Source of the DNA: Chryseobacterium rhizoplanae
GTDB lineage: Bacteria > Bacteroidota > Bacteroidia > Flavobacteriales > Weeksellaceae
Reading direction: 5' to 3'
Assembly (NCBI RefSeq): GCF_900182655.1
Contig: NZ_FXTC01000002.1
Location: 310,001 to 374,000 of the forward strand
DNA: 64,000 nt
Shown: positions 28,769 to 37,854 of the stretch, in pieces
Layout of the letters: each line of letters opens with the position of its first letter
How positions within the stretch are numbered: position 1 is the stretch's first letter
Notes under the pieces: model-generated
Databases searched by the model: none
What the model was told of the DNA's origin: nothing
Seen by the model: only the letters and a program-made list of their open reading frames with translations
Translations under genes and position numbers: made by a program

Positions 28769-28934
28769 TTTAACGCTACGATCGCAAAGAAATATAACAC
28801 AACCTAAAAACAATTTTGTTCGCAAGGGCGTTTCACTAAGCGAAGTACACGCTATCAGCCTTTGCTGAACGAAGTGCCTTTGCGATCGGAAATAAAAGTT
28901 ATTTATCAATAAACTTTGCGAGCATTGCGTTAAA
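28769..28934. repeat. Palindromic intergenic element with 21-bp terminal inverted repeats
   Basis: The ends at 28769-28789 and 28914-28934 are inverted repeats matching at 18 of 21 positions. A second internal arm CTTTGCGATCG at 28878-28888 pairs perfectly with 28779-28789. The inside contains further CGCAAG, GCGAAG and CTTTGC words. It fills most of the gene-free stretch between pyrD and the pseudouridine synthase gene (28637-29033). No credible ORF is present. It resembles a MITE or structured extragenic repeat. A short CCTTGTCAAGG palindrome follows at 28993-29003. Confidence 0.6.
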
Positions 28935-29033
28935 ATAATAGAGAAATATCTCCATTATCCGCTACATGGAATGAAATAATTAGAAATCCCATCCTTGTCA
29001 AGGTGAGGTATTAGCAAATTTTTGGTTTAAAAA

Positions 29034-29729
29034 TTAAGAATATGCACTCAGATCGAATTTAAGAATGTCCCCTACTCTTTTGAACTCTTCATCTATAGTG
29101 GCATTTACCGTAATTCTTTCGTTAGAAACAGGATGATTAAAAATCAATTGATGGGCATGAAGCGTCATTTTGCTGATGTCAAATGTTTGAAGCCACAGCT
29201 TATTTTGTTTATTGCAGCCGTGTTTTCTACAACCTAAAATAGGATGCAAAATATGTTTAAAATGTTTTCTCAGCTGATGAAACCTTCCCGTTTCAGGAAT
29301 GGCTTCTACCAGACAATATCTCGAAGTCTGATGTTTTAAAAAGGGTAAATCTATTTCCGAAGTCTGCAAACGACGATAATAAGTAACAGCATTTTGCTTG
29401 ACTTCATTTTCATTAACCAGGTCGTAATCGACGGTTTCTTCTTCTTTAGCCCAACCACGAAGAATTGCCAGATATTTTTTCTCCACTTCGCGTGAGGAAA
29501 ACTGTTCGCTCATGATTCTAAGGGTATCTTTATCTAAAGTAAACAACAGAACCCCTGAGGTTTTTCGATCTAAACGATGTACAGGAAACACTTTTTGTCC
29601 AATCTGTTTCTTCAACTCCTGGATAGCGTAGGTATCGGCTTCTCCTGCATAGAAGGATTTATGAACCAGTAATCCACTAGGTTTATTGATCGCAATAAGG
29701 TGCTCATCTTGATAAAGAATTTCTAACAT
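29034..29729 (-). CDS. RluA-family pseudouridine synthase (TruC-like)
   Basis: A 231-residue RluA-family enzyme with INKPSGLLVHKS and the catalytic motif PVHRLDRKTSGVLLF, where the Asp attacks uridine C6. It lacks an S4 domain, and its short length fits TruC, which modifies U65 in tRNA. The start at 29729 is chosen because TACTTTTG lies 4 bp upstream, which excludes the ATG at 29789 and implies a leaderless mRNA. Confidence 0.88.
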   Translation of the reverse strand: MLEILYQDEHLIAINKPSGLLVHKSFYAGEADTYAIQELKKQIGQKVFPVHRLDRKTSGVLLFTLDKDTLRIMSEQFSSREVEKKYLAILRGWAKEEETVDYDLVNENEVKQNAVTYYRRLQTSEIDLPFLKHQTSRYCLVEAIPETGRFHQLRKHFKHILHPILGCRKHGCNKQNKLWLQTFDISKMTLHAHQLIFNHPVSNERITVNATIDEEFKRVGDILKFDLSAYS

Positions 29730-29733
29730 GGTG

Positions 29734-29741
29734 CAAAAGTA
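29734..29741 (-). promoter_or_regulatory. -7 box placed for a leaderless transcript (pseudouridine synthase)
   Basis: The minus strand reads TACTTTTG followed by four bases and the ATG. Confidence 0.55.
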
Positions 29742-29883
29742 GAAATTTTCGATTGATCTAGCCCTGATTGTAACGGCATCCTTTTGCAAAGCAAAAGATA
29801 TAGTGAAAAGCAGGTTCCCGGCTTCTAATTTACTGCATTATAAAAACTTCCATCTTCACGCTTCCATCTTCCCACATTTTCAC

Positions 29884-29891
29884 TATTTTTG
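29884..29891 (+). promoter_or_regulatory. -7 box of the glycyl-tRNA synthetase gene
   Basis: TATTTTTG lies 21 bp before the ATG at 29913 and overlaps the alternative start at 29889, which supports the later ATG. Confidence 0.6.
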
Positions 29892-29912
29892 CACATCAGA
29901 CGTAAAAAAATT

Positions 29913-31454
29913 ATGGCAAAGCAAGAAGATGTTTTCAAGAAAGTGATTTCTCACGCTAAAGAATATGGTTTTATTTTCCCATCAAGTGAGATCTATGATG
30001 GTTTATCCGCTGTGTATGATTATGGACAGAACGGAGCCGAACTTAAAAATAATATCAAACAATACTGGTGGAAAGCTATGGTACAGCTTAACGAAAATAT
30101 TGTGGGTATTGATTCGGCAATTTTGATGCACCCTACAACATGGAAGGCATCAGGCCACGTAGACGCTTTCAACGATCCATTGATTGATAATAAAGATTCT
30201 AAAAAACGTTTCAGAGCAGACGTTTTGGTGGAAGACTACTGCGCTAAAATTGAAGATAAAGAGAATAAAGAAATCGAAAAAGCAGCGAAAAGATTCGGTG
30301 AGGCTTTCGATAAAGATCAGTTTGTTGCCACAAATCCAAAAATTCTGGAATACAGAGCAAAGAGAGAGGCTATTCTTTCAAGACTGGCAAAATCTCTGGA
30401 AAATGAAGATCTTGCTGATGTAAAAGCTTTGATTGAAGAGCTTGAAATTGCAGATCCTGATACCGGTTCTAAAAACTGGACAGAAGTAAGACAGTTCAAC
30501 CTGATGTTCGGAACAAAGCTGGGAGCTTCTGCAGACAGTGCAATGGATCTTTACCTTAGACCGGAAACGGCCCAGGGTATCTTCGTTAACTTCTTAAATG
30601 TACAAAAAACTTCACGTCATAAACTTCCTTTCGGTATTGCGCAGATTGGTAAGGCATTCAGAAATGAGATTGTTGCAAGACAGTTTATCTTCAGAATGCG
30701 TGAATTTGAACAGATGGAAATGCAGTTCTTTGTTGCTCCGGGAACAGAGCTTGAATTCTACGAGAAGTGGAAACAAAAACGTCTGAACTGGCACTTAGCT
30801 TTAGGGTTGGGAAATGATAACTACAGATTCCATGATCATGAGAAATTGGCTCACTATGCGAATGCTGCTGCTGATATTGAGTTTAACTTCCCATTCGGAT
30901 TTAAAGAACTGGAAGGTATTCACTCAAGAACAGATTTCGACTTAAAGGCGCATGAAGAATTCTCAGGAAGAAAGCTTCAGTTCTTTGACCCTGAAAGAAA
31001 CGAAAATTATGTTCCTTATGTAGTGGAAACTTCGGTAGGTTTAGACAGATTATTCCTTTCTATATTCTCTCATTGTTTAAAAGACGAAGTATTGGAAGAC
31101 GGTTCAGAAAGAACAGTTCTATCTTTACCTCCGGCTATTGCTCCAATCAAAGCAGCTATCCTTCCTTTGATGAAGAAAGATGGTTTAGCGGAGTATGCAG
31201 AAAAGATCTTCAATGATCTGAAATATGATTTCAATCTGTTCTACGAAGAAAAAGACGCTATCGGAAAACGTTACAGAAGACAAGATGCCATTGGTACTCC
31301 ATACTGTATCACTATTGACCACGACTCTTTGACGGATCATACCGTAACCATCAGAGACAGGGATACAATGCAGCAGGAAAGAGTTCCTGTTTCAGAGTTG
31401 AGACGAATCATCGATGAAAAAACGAACTTCAGAAATTTACTTTCTCAATTATAG
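29913..31454 (+). CDS. glyS: Glycine--tRNA ligase, single-chain alpha2 type
   Basis: A 513-residue class II synthetase that charges tRNA-Gly. Visible landmarks are WKASGHVDAFNDPL, motif 2 FRNEIVARQFIFRMREFEQMEMQ, the TSVGLDRLFLS motif 3 region, and an anticodon-binding C-terminus (LSLPPAIAPIKAAILPL to RVPVSELRRII). It is the eukaryote-like alpha2 form rather than the alpha2beta2 GlyQ/GlyS pair. A strong terminator follows. Confidence 0.96.
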   Translation: MAKQEDVFKKVISHAKEYGFIFPSSEIYDGLSAVYDYGQNGAELKNNIKQYWWKAMVQLNENIVGIDSAILMHPTTWKASGHVDAFNDPLIDNKDSKKRFRADVLVEDYCAKIEDKENKEIEKAAKRFGEAFDKDQFVATNPKILEYRAKREAILSRLAKSLENEDLADVKALIEELEIADPDTGSKNWTEVRQFNLMFGTKLGASADSAMDLYLRPETAQGIFVNFLNVQKTSRHKLPFGIAQIGKAFRNEIVARQFIFRMREFEQMEMQFFVAPGTELEFYEKWKQKRLNWHLALGLGNDNYRFHDHEKLAHYANAAADIEFNFPFGFKELEGIHSRTDFDLKAHEEFSGRKLQFFDPERNENYVPYVVETSVGLDRLFLSIFSHCLKDEVLEDGSERTVLSLPPAIAPIKAAILPLMKKDGLAEYAEKIFNDLKYDFNLFYEEKDAIGKRYRRQDAIGTPYCITIDHDSLTDHTVTIRDRDTMQQERVPVSELRRIIDEKTNFRNLLSQL

Positions 31455-31457
31455 TTT

Positions 31458-31484
31458 AAAAGCCCTGTTTTTCAGGGCTTTTTT
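31458..31484 (+). terminator. Terminator of the glycyl-tRNA synthetase gene
   Basis: AAAGCCCTG and CAGGGCTTT pair around a T-rich loop and a T run follows. Confidence 0.85.
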
Positions 31485-31537
31485 ATTTTTATCAACATAT
31501 GAGTTAATTTATTATTTTTATCCCTCAAATTTTAACC

Positions 31538-33067
31538 ATGAAAAAAATAACACTGATGGTGTTTGGATTGATCCAGACATTTGCATTTTCCCAAACCCAG
31601 GACCTGACAACCCTTGCCGCTGGGGATCATGTAGGAATGAATGCTCTATTCGATGATAAAGACAATTTGTACGGCTATGTTTCTCTATATTCTTACGGAA
31701 AATCCGGTGATAAGACCAAAAAATTTGAATATGTAATTCTGGATAAAAACCTCAACCCTGTTGCCAATAAAGAGTTTGAAGGTGATATCACTGCTGCCTC
31801 TTATTTAGGGTATGTCGATTTTAAAGGCCAGATTATCCTAAAACCTTCAATGATAGATTATTCTCTGGTAAAAAGCAGAGAAGTATTTACACCGGTTTCT
31901 ATGGTGATTGATCCTAAGACAAACTCTATTACCAGAAAAATATATTATGATTATCTGGAAAACGGTACTTTCAAAGAAATCAACGAACCGAAAAGCTGGA
32001 AAGAACAGCGTAAGGAAAATCGTGATGAAAAGAAAGATAAAGGGTACAACTACGTTTCTGCCGTAGGTGAACTAAAAGAAGGAGGTTATTTTGCTGTGGA
32101 GTATAAAGATTACGGAAAGTATGAAAATAACAACAGCCTCATGAGATTTGATGAAAACAAAAAGGAGGTTTGGAGATATAAATACAATACTGACGGAAGC
32201 AAGAAAATTTATTCCACCTTATCTGTTCTGGAAAGAGACGAAAATTACATGTACTGCATCATGAAAAAAGTGAATGAAAAGCAGAAATCATTCAGTCTCC
32301 TGGTTCTTGATATGAAAACCGGAAAGGAAACTTCCAACAAGCCGGTAACCGGATTGTCTGATGATACCATAGACAATATTGAATCCTTCTACTCCAATTA
32401 CAGAAAGCTTGACAATGATAAAAATTTTGATGATAAAGTAGTTCTACTGGGAAGAAACTATGATAACTCCGAATCAGTAGGGTTTGCAAGAATGATGGTG
32501 GACAAAAAAAGCTTTACTGCGGATACTAAAACAATCAATTATGAGCCGAATATCTCAGCTTTCCTTCCAAAAGTGAATAAAAACGGAATGGTAGAAAACG
32601 GATATATGCTTCAGACCAAAGATATGTATTTTATGAATGACGGAAGTGTAGGAATCCTGTCTGAAAAATATAAACCTGCAGGACAGTATAACGCTCCCAA
32701 AACCACAGACCTTGTTTACATCTACACAGACAAAGATTTCAAAGTGAAAAATGTACAGGTATTTGAAAAAGAAAAATCAAAATGGGTAAACAGTGATTAC
32801 CTGTTTTCACAATACCTCAACGGTGGAAAAGACGTGGTATTTTTCTACCGCGACTATCAGAAAGATGAAGTGACCAAGCAGAAAAGATGGAATTTGTTCA
32901 TCAATACCATTATTGATGGAAAATTCAAACAGGAGATCATTCCTATTTCTGAAAAAGACAATTATGCGGTAACACCTTATGTAGGAAAAGAGGGCTATAT
33001 TCTTCTTAGAGAGTATAACGAAAAAGAAAAGTTTAATAAAATCCGTTTGGAGAAATTAAATTACTAA
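31538..33067 (+). CDS. Secreted protein of unknown function
   Basis: A 509-residue protein with a signal peptide (MKKITLMVFGLIQTFAFSQ). The rest is beta-rich with repeated strand patterns (FEYVILDKNLNPVANKEF, YMYCIMKKVNEKQKSFSLLVLDMKTGKE), reminiscent of a beta-propeller. It has no T9SS tail or lipobox. It is a single-gene unit between two terminators. I do not recognise a named family. Confidence 0.75.
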   Translation: MKKITLMVFGLIQTFAFSQTQDLTTLAAGDHVGMNALFDDKDNLYGYVSLYSYGKSGDKTKKFEYVILDKNLNPVANKEFEGDITAASYLGYVDFKGQIILKPSMIDYSLVKSREVFTPVSMVIDPKTNSITRKIYYDYLENGTFKEINEPKSWKEQRKENRDEKKDKGYNYVSAVGELKEGGYFAVEYKDYGKYENNNSLMRFDENKKEVWRYKYNTDGSKKIYSTLSVLERDENYMYCIMKKVNEKQKSFSLLVLDMKTGKETSNKPVTGLSDDTIDNIESFYSNYRKLDNDKNFDDKVVLLGRNYDNSESVGFARMMVDKKSFTADTKTINYEPNISAFLPKVNKNGMVENGYMLQTKDMYFMNDGSVGILSEKYKPAGQYNAPKTTDLVYIYTDKDFKVKNVQVFEKEKSKWVNSDYLFSQYLNGGKDVVFFYRDYQKDEVTKQKRWNLFINTIIDGKFKQEIIPISEKDNYAVTPYVGKEGYILLREYNEKEKFNKIRLEKLNY

Positions 33068-33072
33068 TATAA

Positions 33073-33105
33073 AAAAGAACCCTGATGAAATATCGGGGTT
33101 CTTTT
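33073..33105 (+). terminator. Terminator after the 509-residue secreted protein
   Basis: AAAAGAACCC and GGGTTCTTTT pair around a 13-nt loop. Confidence 0.7.
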
Positions 33106-33106
33106 A

Positions 33107-33196
33107 CGTTTTGGCTAAAGCCAGTGGAATTTTTTATTATTTTACAACGGGCTCCCTTCGTCTAAGCTCAGGATTATAGCCCGTCCCTATTGATAT
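33107..33196. repeat. Second copy of the GGGCTTTAGCCC-type dispersed repeat
   Basis: This is the reverse complement of the element at 19548-19617: TTTTGGCTAAAGCCA, an AT-rich middle, CGGGCT...AGCCCG and CTATTGATAT. The second hairpin loop carries about 20 extra bases. It lies between genes that converge. Confidence 0.65.
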
Positions 33197-33216
33197 TTCA
33201 ATCATTGATAATACAA

Positions 33217-34569
33217 TCAGTTTGCCTTTGCTATGGTTTCATTCGCCTGATAATAATAGTCTGCAATATTCTTTATTTCATCAAGACTTAGGTTCCACAT
33301 AAAGTTCAGGAACTGCTGATAGCTTTCACTTTGATTCTTAGGTTCAATTCTATCCAGATACCGGTTCAGATTATAGTTTTTTCTGGCTTCATATATTTTG
33401 GAAAAGCATCTTCCCAACCAGCTTTTATAATATTTTTCTTCCTCTTCATCCTGCAGAAACTGCATGGCCGCATAAATCCCCTGTCCATAATCTTCTGAGT
33501 GGAAATAATTAGGTAAAATTTCCATTCTTGCTGTTTTCTTTAATGTTACAAACAATTCCGACGGTTTTTCCGGAGCAACTGGAGCTTTAAGTTCTGTAAA
33601 TGTTTTTTTAAGCATCTCAATTCTTCTGGACACTTCAGGATGTGACGCGAGGGAATCTTTATTCAGCTTTTCTTTGTAGAAATTATAATTGTACAGTGAA
33701 AAGTCTTCCTTCTTCATCCATTTTTCGTTAAACGCCTGTTTTGGAAGATTAAAAAGCTTTTTATACGTTTCCATCTTCAGTTCCCTTGGTGAAATGGTAT
33801 CAAAATCCTGCAATCTTTGAAGCGCATTTACAAATTCTACTTTCTTAAAATCACTGTTTTTAAAAATCACATACCCCAAAGAATCTGCCTGCATTTCACT
33901 TTGTCTTTTTTCAACCCCTTTTTTATACACTGTATTTTTAAAGATATCAAAAGCTTTCTGATTCTGGCTCTGGCTTCGGCTTGTGGTAGTTGATTTGATA
34001 TTCTCCACCAATACTTTATCCAATTTATCCTGCTCGATAATTTTTAGAAAGGTTTTCAAGGAATGTTCCTCTATTTTATGCCCCAGTTCATGGGAAATCA
34101 CGGCCGCAATCTGCTCTTCATTATTAAGCCAGCTGTAAAGCCCCATATTGATTACAAAAGTTCCGTCAGCAAGACAATAAGCATTGGGAGTATTGTCTTT
34201 TGCAACCAGAATTTTCAAATCCTGAGGAATGGTGGGATTGTTCTTTTTAAGACGCTGAATCATAGATTGTATGCTGGTTTCAAATTCAGATGTAAAGATA
34301 AAATCCTTATTCTTTACCTGCTTTTGAAAGTCTGTTCCGAATTCTTTATAAATTTTGGATAATTCAGAGCCTGTTTTCCCGGAATACTGAGATTTTAATT
34401 TCTTTACAGTCGCTTCATTATTTCCTTCAAAACTCTTTAAAAAGGCTTTCCTCTGTATATAATCTGCGGTGTCTATCGGTTTATAAATCTGGGCCATTCC
34501 CATGATTGAAAATAAGAAGTACCCCAATACAATAAGTTTTCTGGTCATAGTTTTCATCAATAAGAACAA
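33217..34569 (-). CDS. M48 family zinc metalloprotease
   Basis: A 450-residue exported protease. The hydrophobic N-terminus (about 10-26) is a signal peptide. The zinc site is HELGH at 160-164, with the third ligand in EMQADSLGY near residue 220. The C-terminal half is helical and lysine-rich. The start could also be M5 or M8. It is likely periplasmic, related to BepA-type proteases that act in outer-membrane quality control. Confidence 0.87.
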   Translation of the reverse strand: MFLLMKTMTRKLIVLGYFLFSIMGMAQIYKPIDTADYIQRKAFLKSFEGNNEATVKKLKSQYSGKTGSELSKIYKEFGTDFQKQVKNKDFIFTSEFETSIQSMIQRLKKNNPTIPQDLKILVAKDNTPNAYCLADGTFVINMGLYSWLNNEEQIAAVISHELGHKIEEHSLKTFLKIIEQDKLDKVLVENIKSTTTSRSQSQNQKAFDIFKNTVYKKGVEKRQSEMQADSLGYVIFKNSDFKKVEFVNALQRLQDFDTISPRELKMETYKKLFNLPKQAFNEKWMKKEDFSLYNYNFYKEKLNKDSLASHPEVSRRIEMLKKTFTELKAPVAPEKPSELFVTLKKTARMEILPNYFHSEDYGQGIYAAMQFLQDEEEEKYYKSWLGRCFSKIYEARKNYNLNRYLDRIEPKNQSESYQQFLNFMWNLSLDEIKNIADYYYQANETIAKAN

Positions 34570-34647
34570 AAATAACTTATTTGATGATTCATTTTAATTT
34601 TTATAGCCAAATTATTCTAAATTTGTTAGAGACCCATTCATGAAAAA

Positions 34648-35781
34648 ATGAGAATACTAAAGTACATGATAGGCGGAGCGGCAGCTGGTGCGGCAGCCGC
34701 TTATTTTCTGGGATATGATTATTTATTTAATGGTATTTCCAAAACCTATCTTAAAGGAAAATCAAGTGCATATATTGATGACGGAAATCTTTTCCCGAGC
34801 AATCCTATTGCTACAGAAGAACCTATACTCTGGGAAGAAGATCCGGATTACAACAAAAAGGATTTACCTAAACATTTAGTTGACAATTTAAAACACTCCA
34901 GAACAGCTTCTTTTGTTGTAATAAAGAATGGGAAAATTCTTCATGAGCAATATTGGGAAGGGTATAATCAGCTTTCACACACTAATTCTTTTTCGATGGC
35001 AAAAGCAGTGACTGTCATGTTGCTGGGAAAAGCATTGGAAGAAGGCATTATCTCTGGTATTGATGAAAAGTTATCTGATTTTTATCCGGAATTTAAAAGT
35101 AAAACATTCGGAAATCAGGTAACTCTTAAAAACCTGGCTCAAATGGAATCCGGGTTAGACTGGGATGAAAATTACAATAATCCGTTTTTACCCAATGCCA
35201 AGGCCTATTATGGGAAAAGCCTTGTAAAAGCGGTATTCTCAAGAAAATTTAAAGAAGAACCGGGAACAAGATTTGAATACCAAAGCGGCACTACACAACT
35301 TCTTGGTTTTGCCCTACGAAAGGCTTTGAATCAACCTCTGGCGAGCTATTTATCAGAAAAATTCTGGATTCCTTTGGGAATGGAGCAGAATGCGAAATGG
35401 AGCACAGACGATTATGGTATGGAGAAAGCGTATTGCTGCATTCATTCCAATGCAAGAGATTTTGCTAAACTCGGACAGCTTTTTCTGAATGATGGAAAAG
35501 CCGGAGATCAGCAGATTCTCAACGCTGATTTTATTGAACAGATGAGAACTCCAACAGAAAAGTCTGATAACATTTATGGAATGGGGCTTTGGATCAATCA
35601 TGACAACCCTATCAAACATTATTATTTCCTGGGATTACAGGGACAGTATATTATTATGGTTCCGGAGCACAATATCGTTATTGTAAAAACCGGAAGCTAC
35701 TCCAACAACCCTAAAAATGACAGAGGAAGACCTGATCAGGTAAAATTCTTTGTGAACGAAATTGTACAATTATTCCAATAA
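34648..35781 (+). CDS. Serine hydrolase, beta-lactamase/class C PBP fold
   Basis: A 377-residue protein with an N-terminal hydrophobic anchor (MIGGAAAGAAAAYFLGYDYLF). The catalytic SxxK motif is SMAK at 116-119, and the YxS-type motif YQSGTT lies near residue 212. The C-terminal LQGQYIIMVPEHNIVIVKTG strand is typical of the family. It is an esterase or peptidase of the envelope rather than a proven beta-lactamase. A -7 box TAAATTTG lies at 34618-34625. The following gene starts 5 bp later. Confidence 0.85.
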   Translation: MRILKYMIGGAAAGAAAAYFLGYDYLFNGISKTYLKGKSSAYIDDGNLFPSNPIATEEPILWEEDPDYNKKDLPKHLVDNLKHSRTASFVVIKNGKILHEQYWEGYNQLSHTNSFSMAKAVTVMLLGKALEEGIISGIDEKLSDFYPEFKSKTFGNQVTLKNLAQMESGLDWDENYNNPFLPNAKAYYGKSLVKAVFSRKFKEEPGTRFEYQSGTTQLLGFALRKALNQPLASYLSEKFWIPLGMEQNAKWSTDDYGMEKAYCCIHSNARDFAKLGQLFLNDGKAGDQQILNADFIEQMRTPTEKSDNIYGMGLWINHDNPIKHYYFLGLQGQYIIMVPEHNIVIVKTGSYSNNPKNDRGRPDQVKFFVNEIVQLFQ

Positions 35782-35786
35782 ATGCT

Positions 35787-36398
35787 ATGGAGAAATACAG
35801 CCCGAAAATAGATACCTATATTGAAAAATCACAGGATTTTGCTAAGCCCATCCTGCATTATATCCGTGAAACGATTCATGAATTCTGCCCTGATGCTGAA
35901 GAAACCATGAAATGGAGTTTCCCCCATTTCATCTATAAAGGAAAAAACCTGTGTGCTATGGCTTCCTTCAAGCAACACTGTACTTTTGGATTCTGGCTGG
36001 AAAAGGAAATGAAAACCATGCAGGAGATGACTCAGAATATCGAGAAGAATTCAATGTTCAGCTTAGGAAAAATAACAGCATTGGAAGATCTTCCCTCCAA
36101 ACCTCAGCTTCAAAAAGCCATTAAAGAAGCCATGGAACTTACGGATATGGGTGTCACTATGAAGAAAGCGCCACCTTCTAAGACAGAAATGGAAGTTCCC
36201 GACTATTTTCAGTCAGCCCTAGATGCCCGACCTGAAACGCTTGAAGTTTTTGAAAAAGCTTCCCCGTCCTTCAGAAAGGAATATATTTCCTGGATTACGG
36301 AAGCCAAAACAGAAACCACCAGAAATAAAAGAATGGAACAGTCTCTGGAATGGATAGCCGAAGGTAAAGGAAGAAACTGGAAATATGAAAGAAAATAA
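35787..36398 (+). CDS. DUF1801/YdeI family protein
   Basis: A 203-residue cytosolic protein with an N-terminal DUF1801-like domain (EETMKWSFPHFIYKGKNLCAMASFKQHCTFGFW) and a C-terminal YdeI/OmpD-associated domain (FEKASPSFRKEYISWITEAKTETTRNKRMEQSLEWIAEGK). It is probably translated with the serine hydrolase gene 5 bp upstream. The molecular role is unknown. Confidence 0.85.
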   Translation: MEKYSPKIDTYIEKSQDFAKPILHYIRETIHEFCPDAEETMKWSFPHFIYKGKNLCAMASFKQHCTFGFWLEKEMKTMQEMTQNIEKNSMFSLGKITALEDLPSKPQLQKAIKEAMELTDMGVTMKKAPPSKTEMEVPDYFQSALDARPETLEVFEKASPSFRKEYISWITEAKTETTRNKRMEQSLEWIAEGKGRNWKYERK

Positions 36399-36400
36399 TT

Positions 36401-37672
36401 CTAATGAAACCTGAAATTAGCTTCCGGCAATGTATTTTTTTTCAGGAAAGCCTCATATTCCGGAGACAGCTTTGCGCGTCCGAAGGTATTTTCACCACTC
36501 ATGCTTCCAAGGCGAACTTTATCTTTACCATATTTCCTGTTCATGGCATCCATAGCTTTCATTACGGGAAGGTGCTGGTTTTGTATATCTTCTTCAAAAA
36601 GACTGATTTGTCTCTGGTCTTCAGGCACAAAATCGTTCACCATCACTCCAGCTCTTTTATAATGAAACCCTTCTCTGTGAATGGCTTCAAAAAGTTCATT
36701 AACCACTCTTCCTATTAAGATTGATGAGTTGGTAGGATTGGAAAGAATCCGGGTCATTGCATTTCTGTATTCAGGCAGATCTTTTCTAAAACGGTTGGTC
36801 TGTACAAAAACAGTGATCATTTTACAACAGGTATTCTGCTTTCTTAGTCTCTCTGAACAGTACATTCCAAAAGTTTCTACCCTTTCTCTTACTTCTTCTT
36901 TTTTCGTAAGCATCTGCATAAAGCTTCGGGTAACAGCTATAGATTTTTTAGGAGAAGGAGTATCCAGCTCCAGCTGACGAATACCTTTCAGTTCATTGAT
37001 CATCCTTACTCCATGAATTCCCATAATCTTCCGAACCCATATTTCAGGTTTCTGAAGAAGATCCCAGGCTTTATAAACACCATTGTCATTCATTTTGACA
37101 GCCAGTCTTCTTCCGATTCCCCAAACGTCACCGATATTAAGCCATTTCAGTGCCTTTTCAATTTTTTCAGGGGTATCCAGAATATACACCCCATTAAAAT
37201 TATCCGGAAAATCTTTTACAATTCTATTCGCAACTTTGCATAAAGTCTTCGTGGGAGCAATTCCGATGCTTACAGGAATATTTTCTTTCTCGTCAATTTC
37301 TTTTTTGATTTTAAAGCAATATTCATAAATATCGATGTATTTAAATCCTGTTAAATCAAGGAAAAGCTCATCAATACTGTAGACTTCATGATCAAGAACA
37401 TAGGATTTGGCAATATTGATGACCTGCTGGCTTTTATAGTTATACAGTTCAAATTTTGCAGAAAAACTTTTCACATCATACTGCTGAAAAAGCTCCTTGT
37501 ACTTGAATGCCGGCGCCGCCATAGGAATTCCCAGGTCTTTTGCTTCTTTACTTCTGGATACAACACATCCATCGTTGTTGGAAAGAACCACAACGGGTCT
37601 GCCTTCAAGATCAGGATCCAAGGTCCTTTCACAGGAAACAAAAAAATTGTTACAATCTACCAGAGCATACAT
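36401..37672 (-). CDS. umuC: Y-family DNA polymerase UmuC-like
   Basis: A 423-residue translesion polymerase. Catalytic carboxylates are seen in YALVDCNNFFVSCE (D6) and YSIDELFLDLTGF. The SIGIAPTKTLCKVANR fingers segment, a helix-hairpin-helix region, and the little-finger domain with a C-terminal DUF4113-type end are present. No umuD gene is adjacent, so a processed partner must lie elsewhere or be missing. It has its own -7 box at 37698-37705. The regulon dyad at 37794 lies 122 bp upstream but its promoter points away from this gene. Confidence 0.93.
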   Translation of the reverse strand: MYALVDCNNFFVSCERTLDPDLEGRPVVVLSNNDGCVVSRSKEAKDLGIPMAAPAFKYKELFQQYDVKSFSAKFELYNYKSQQVINIAKSYVLDHEVYSIDELFLDLTGFKYIDIYEYCFKIKKEIDEKENIPVSIGIAPTKTLCKVANRIVKDFPDNFNGVYILDTPEKIEKALKWLNIGDVWGIGRRLAVKMNDNGVYKAWDLLQKPEIWVRKIMGIHGVRMINELKGIRQLELDTPSPKKSIAVTRSFMQMLTKKEEVRERVETFGMYCSERLRKQNTCCKMITVFVQTNRFRKDLPEYRNAMTRILSNPTNSSILIGRVVNELFEAIHREGFHYKRAGVMVNDFVPEDQRQISLFEEDIQNQHLPVMKAMDAMNRKYGKDKVRLGSMSGENTFGRAKLSPEYEAFLKKNTLPEANFRFH

Positions 37673-37697
37673 GACAATTGTATCGTAAATATCTGTA

Positions 37698-37705
37698 CAA
37701 AATTA
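37698..37705 (-). promoter_or_regulatory. -7 box of umuC
   Basis: The minus strand reads TAATTTTG, 25 nt before the ATG at 37672. Confidence 0.55.
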
Positions 37706-37793
37706 TAGTTTTTAAAGAATAAAATAATCTTTTAGTCCATAATTAACATCATATTTAACAGTCTGAAAAACAAATGAATAAATTTTTTAAATG

Positions 37794-37827
37794 CGACATG
37801 TTTTGTCGTATAAGCACTTTAATTTTG
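37794..37827 (+). promoter_or_regulatory. Regulon dyad A plus -7 box, pointing into the antiporter gene
   Basis: CGACATGTTTTGTCG (37794-37808), an 11-bp gap and TAATTTTG (37820-37827). The layout equals the other six copies, but the promoter faces right, into the 3' end of the oppositely oriented antiporter. No credible plus-strand ORF follows, so the product would be an antisense or non-coding RNA, or the site is a leftover. Confidence 0.7.
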
Positions 37828-37854
37828 TTTTCAAAAACATTATCGTGATACAAA

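Noticed and set aside
28724..28909. 61-codon minus-strand frame in the spacer next to pyrD
   Set aside because: It lies inside the palindromic element and its translation has no recognisable features.
37690..37820. LexA-type SOS box upstream of umuC
   Set aside because: No convincing LexA consensus or LexA gene was found; the only clear dyad is the WYL-region motif, whose promoter faces away from umuC.
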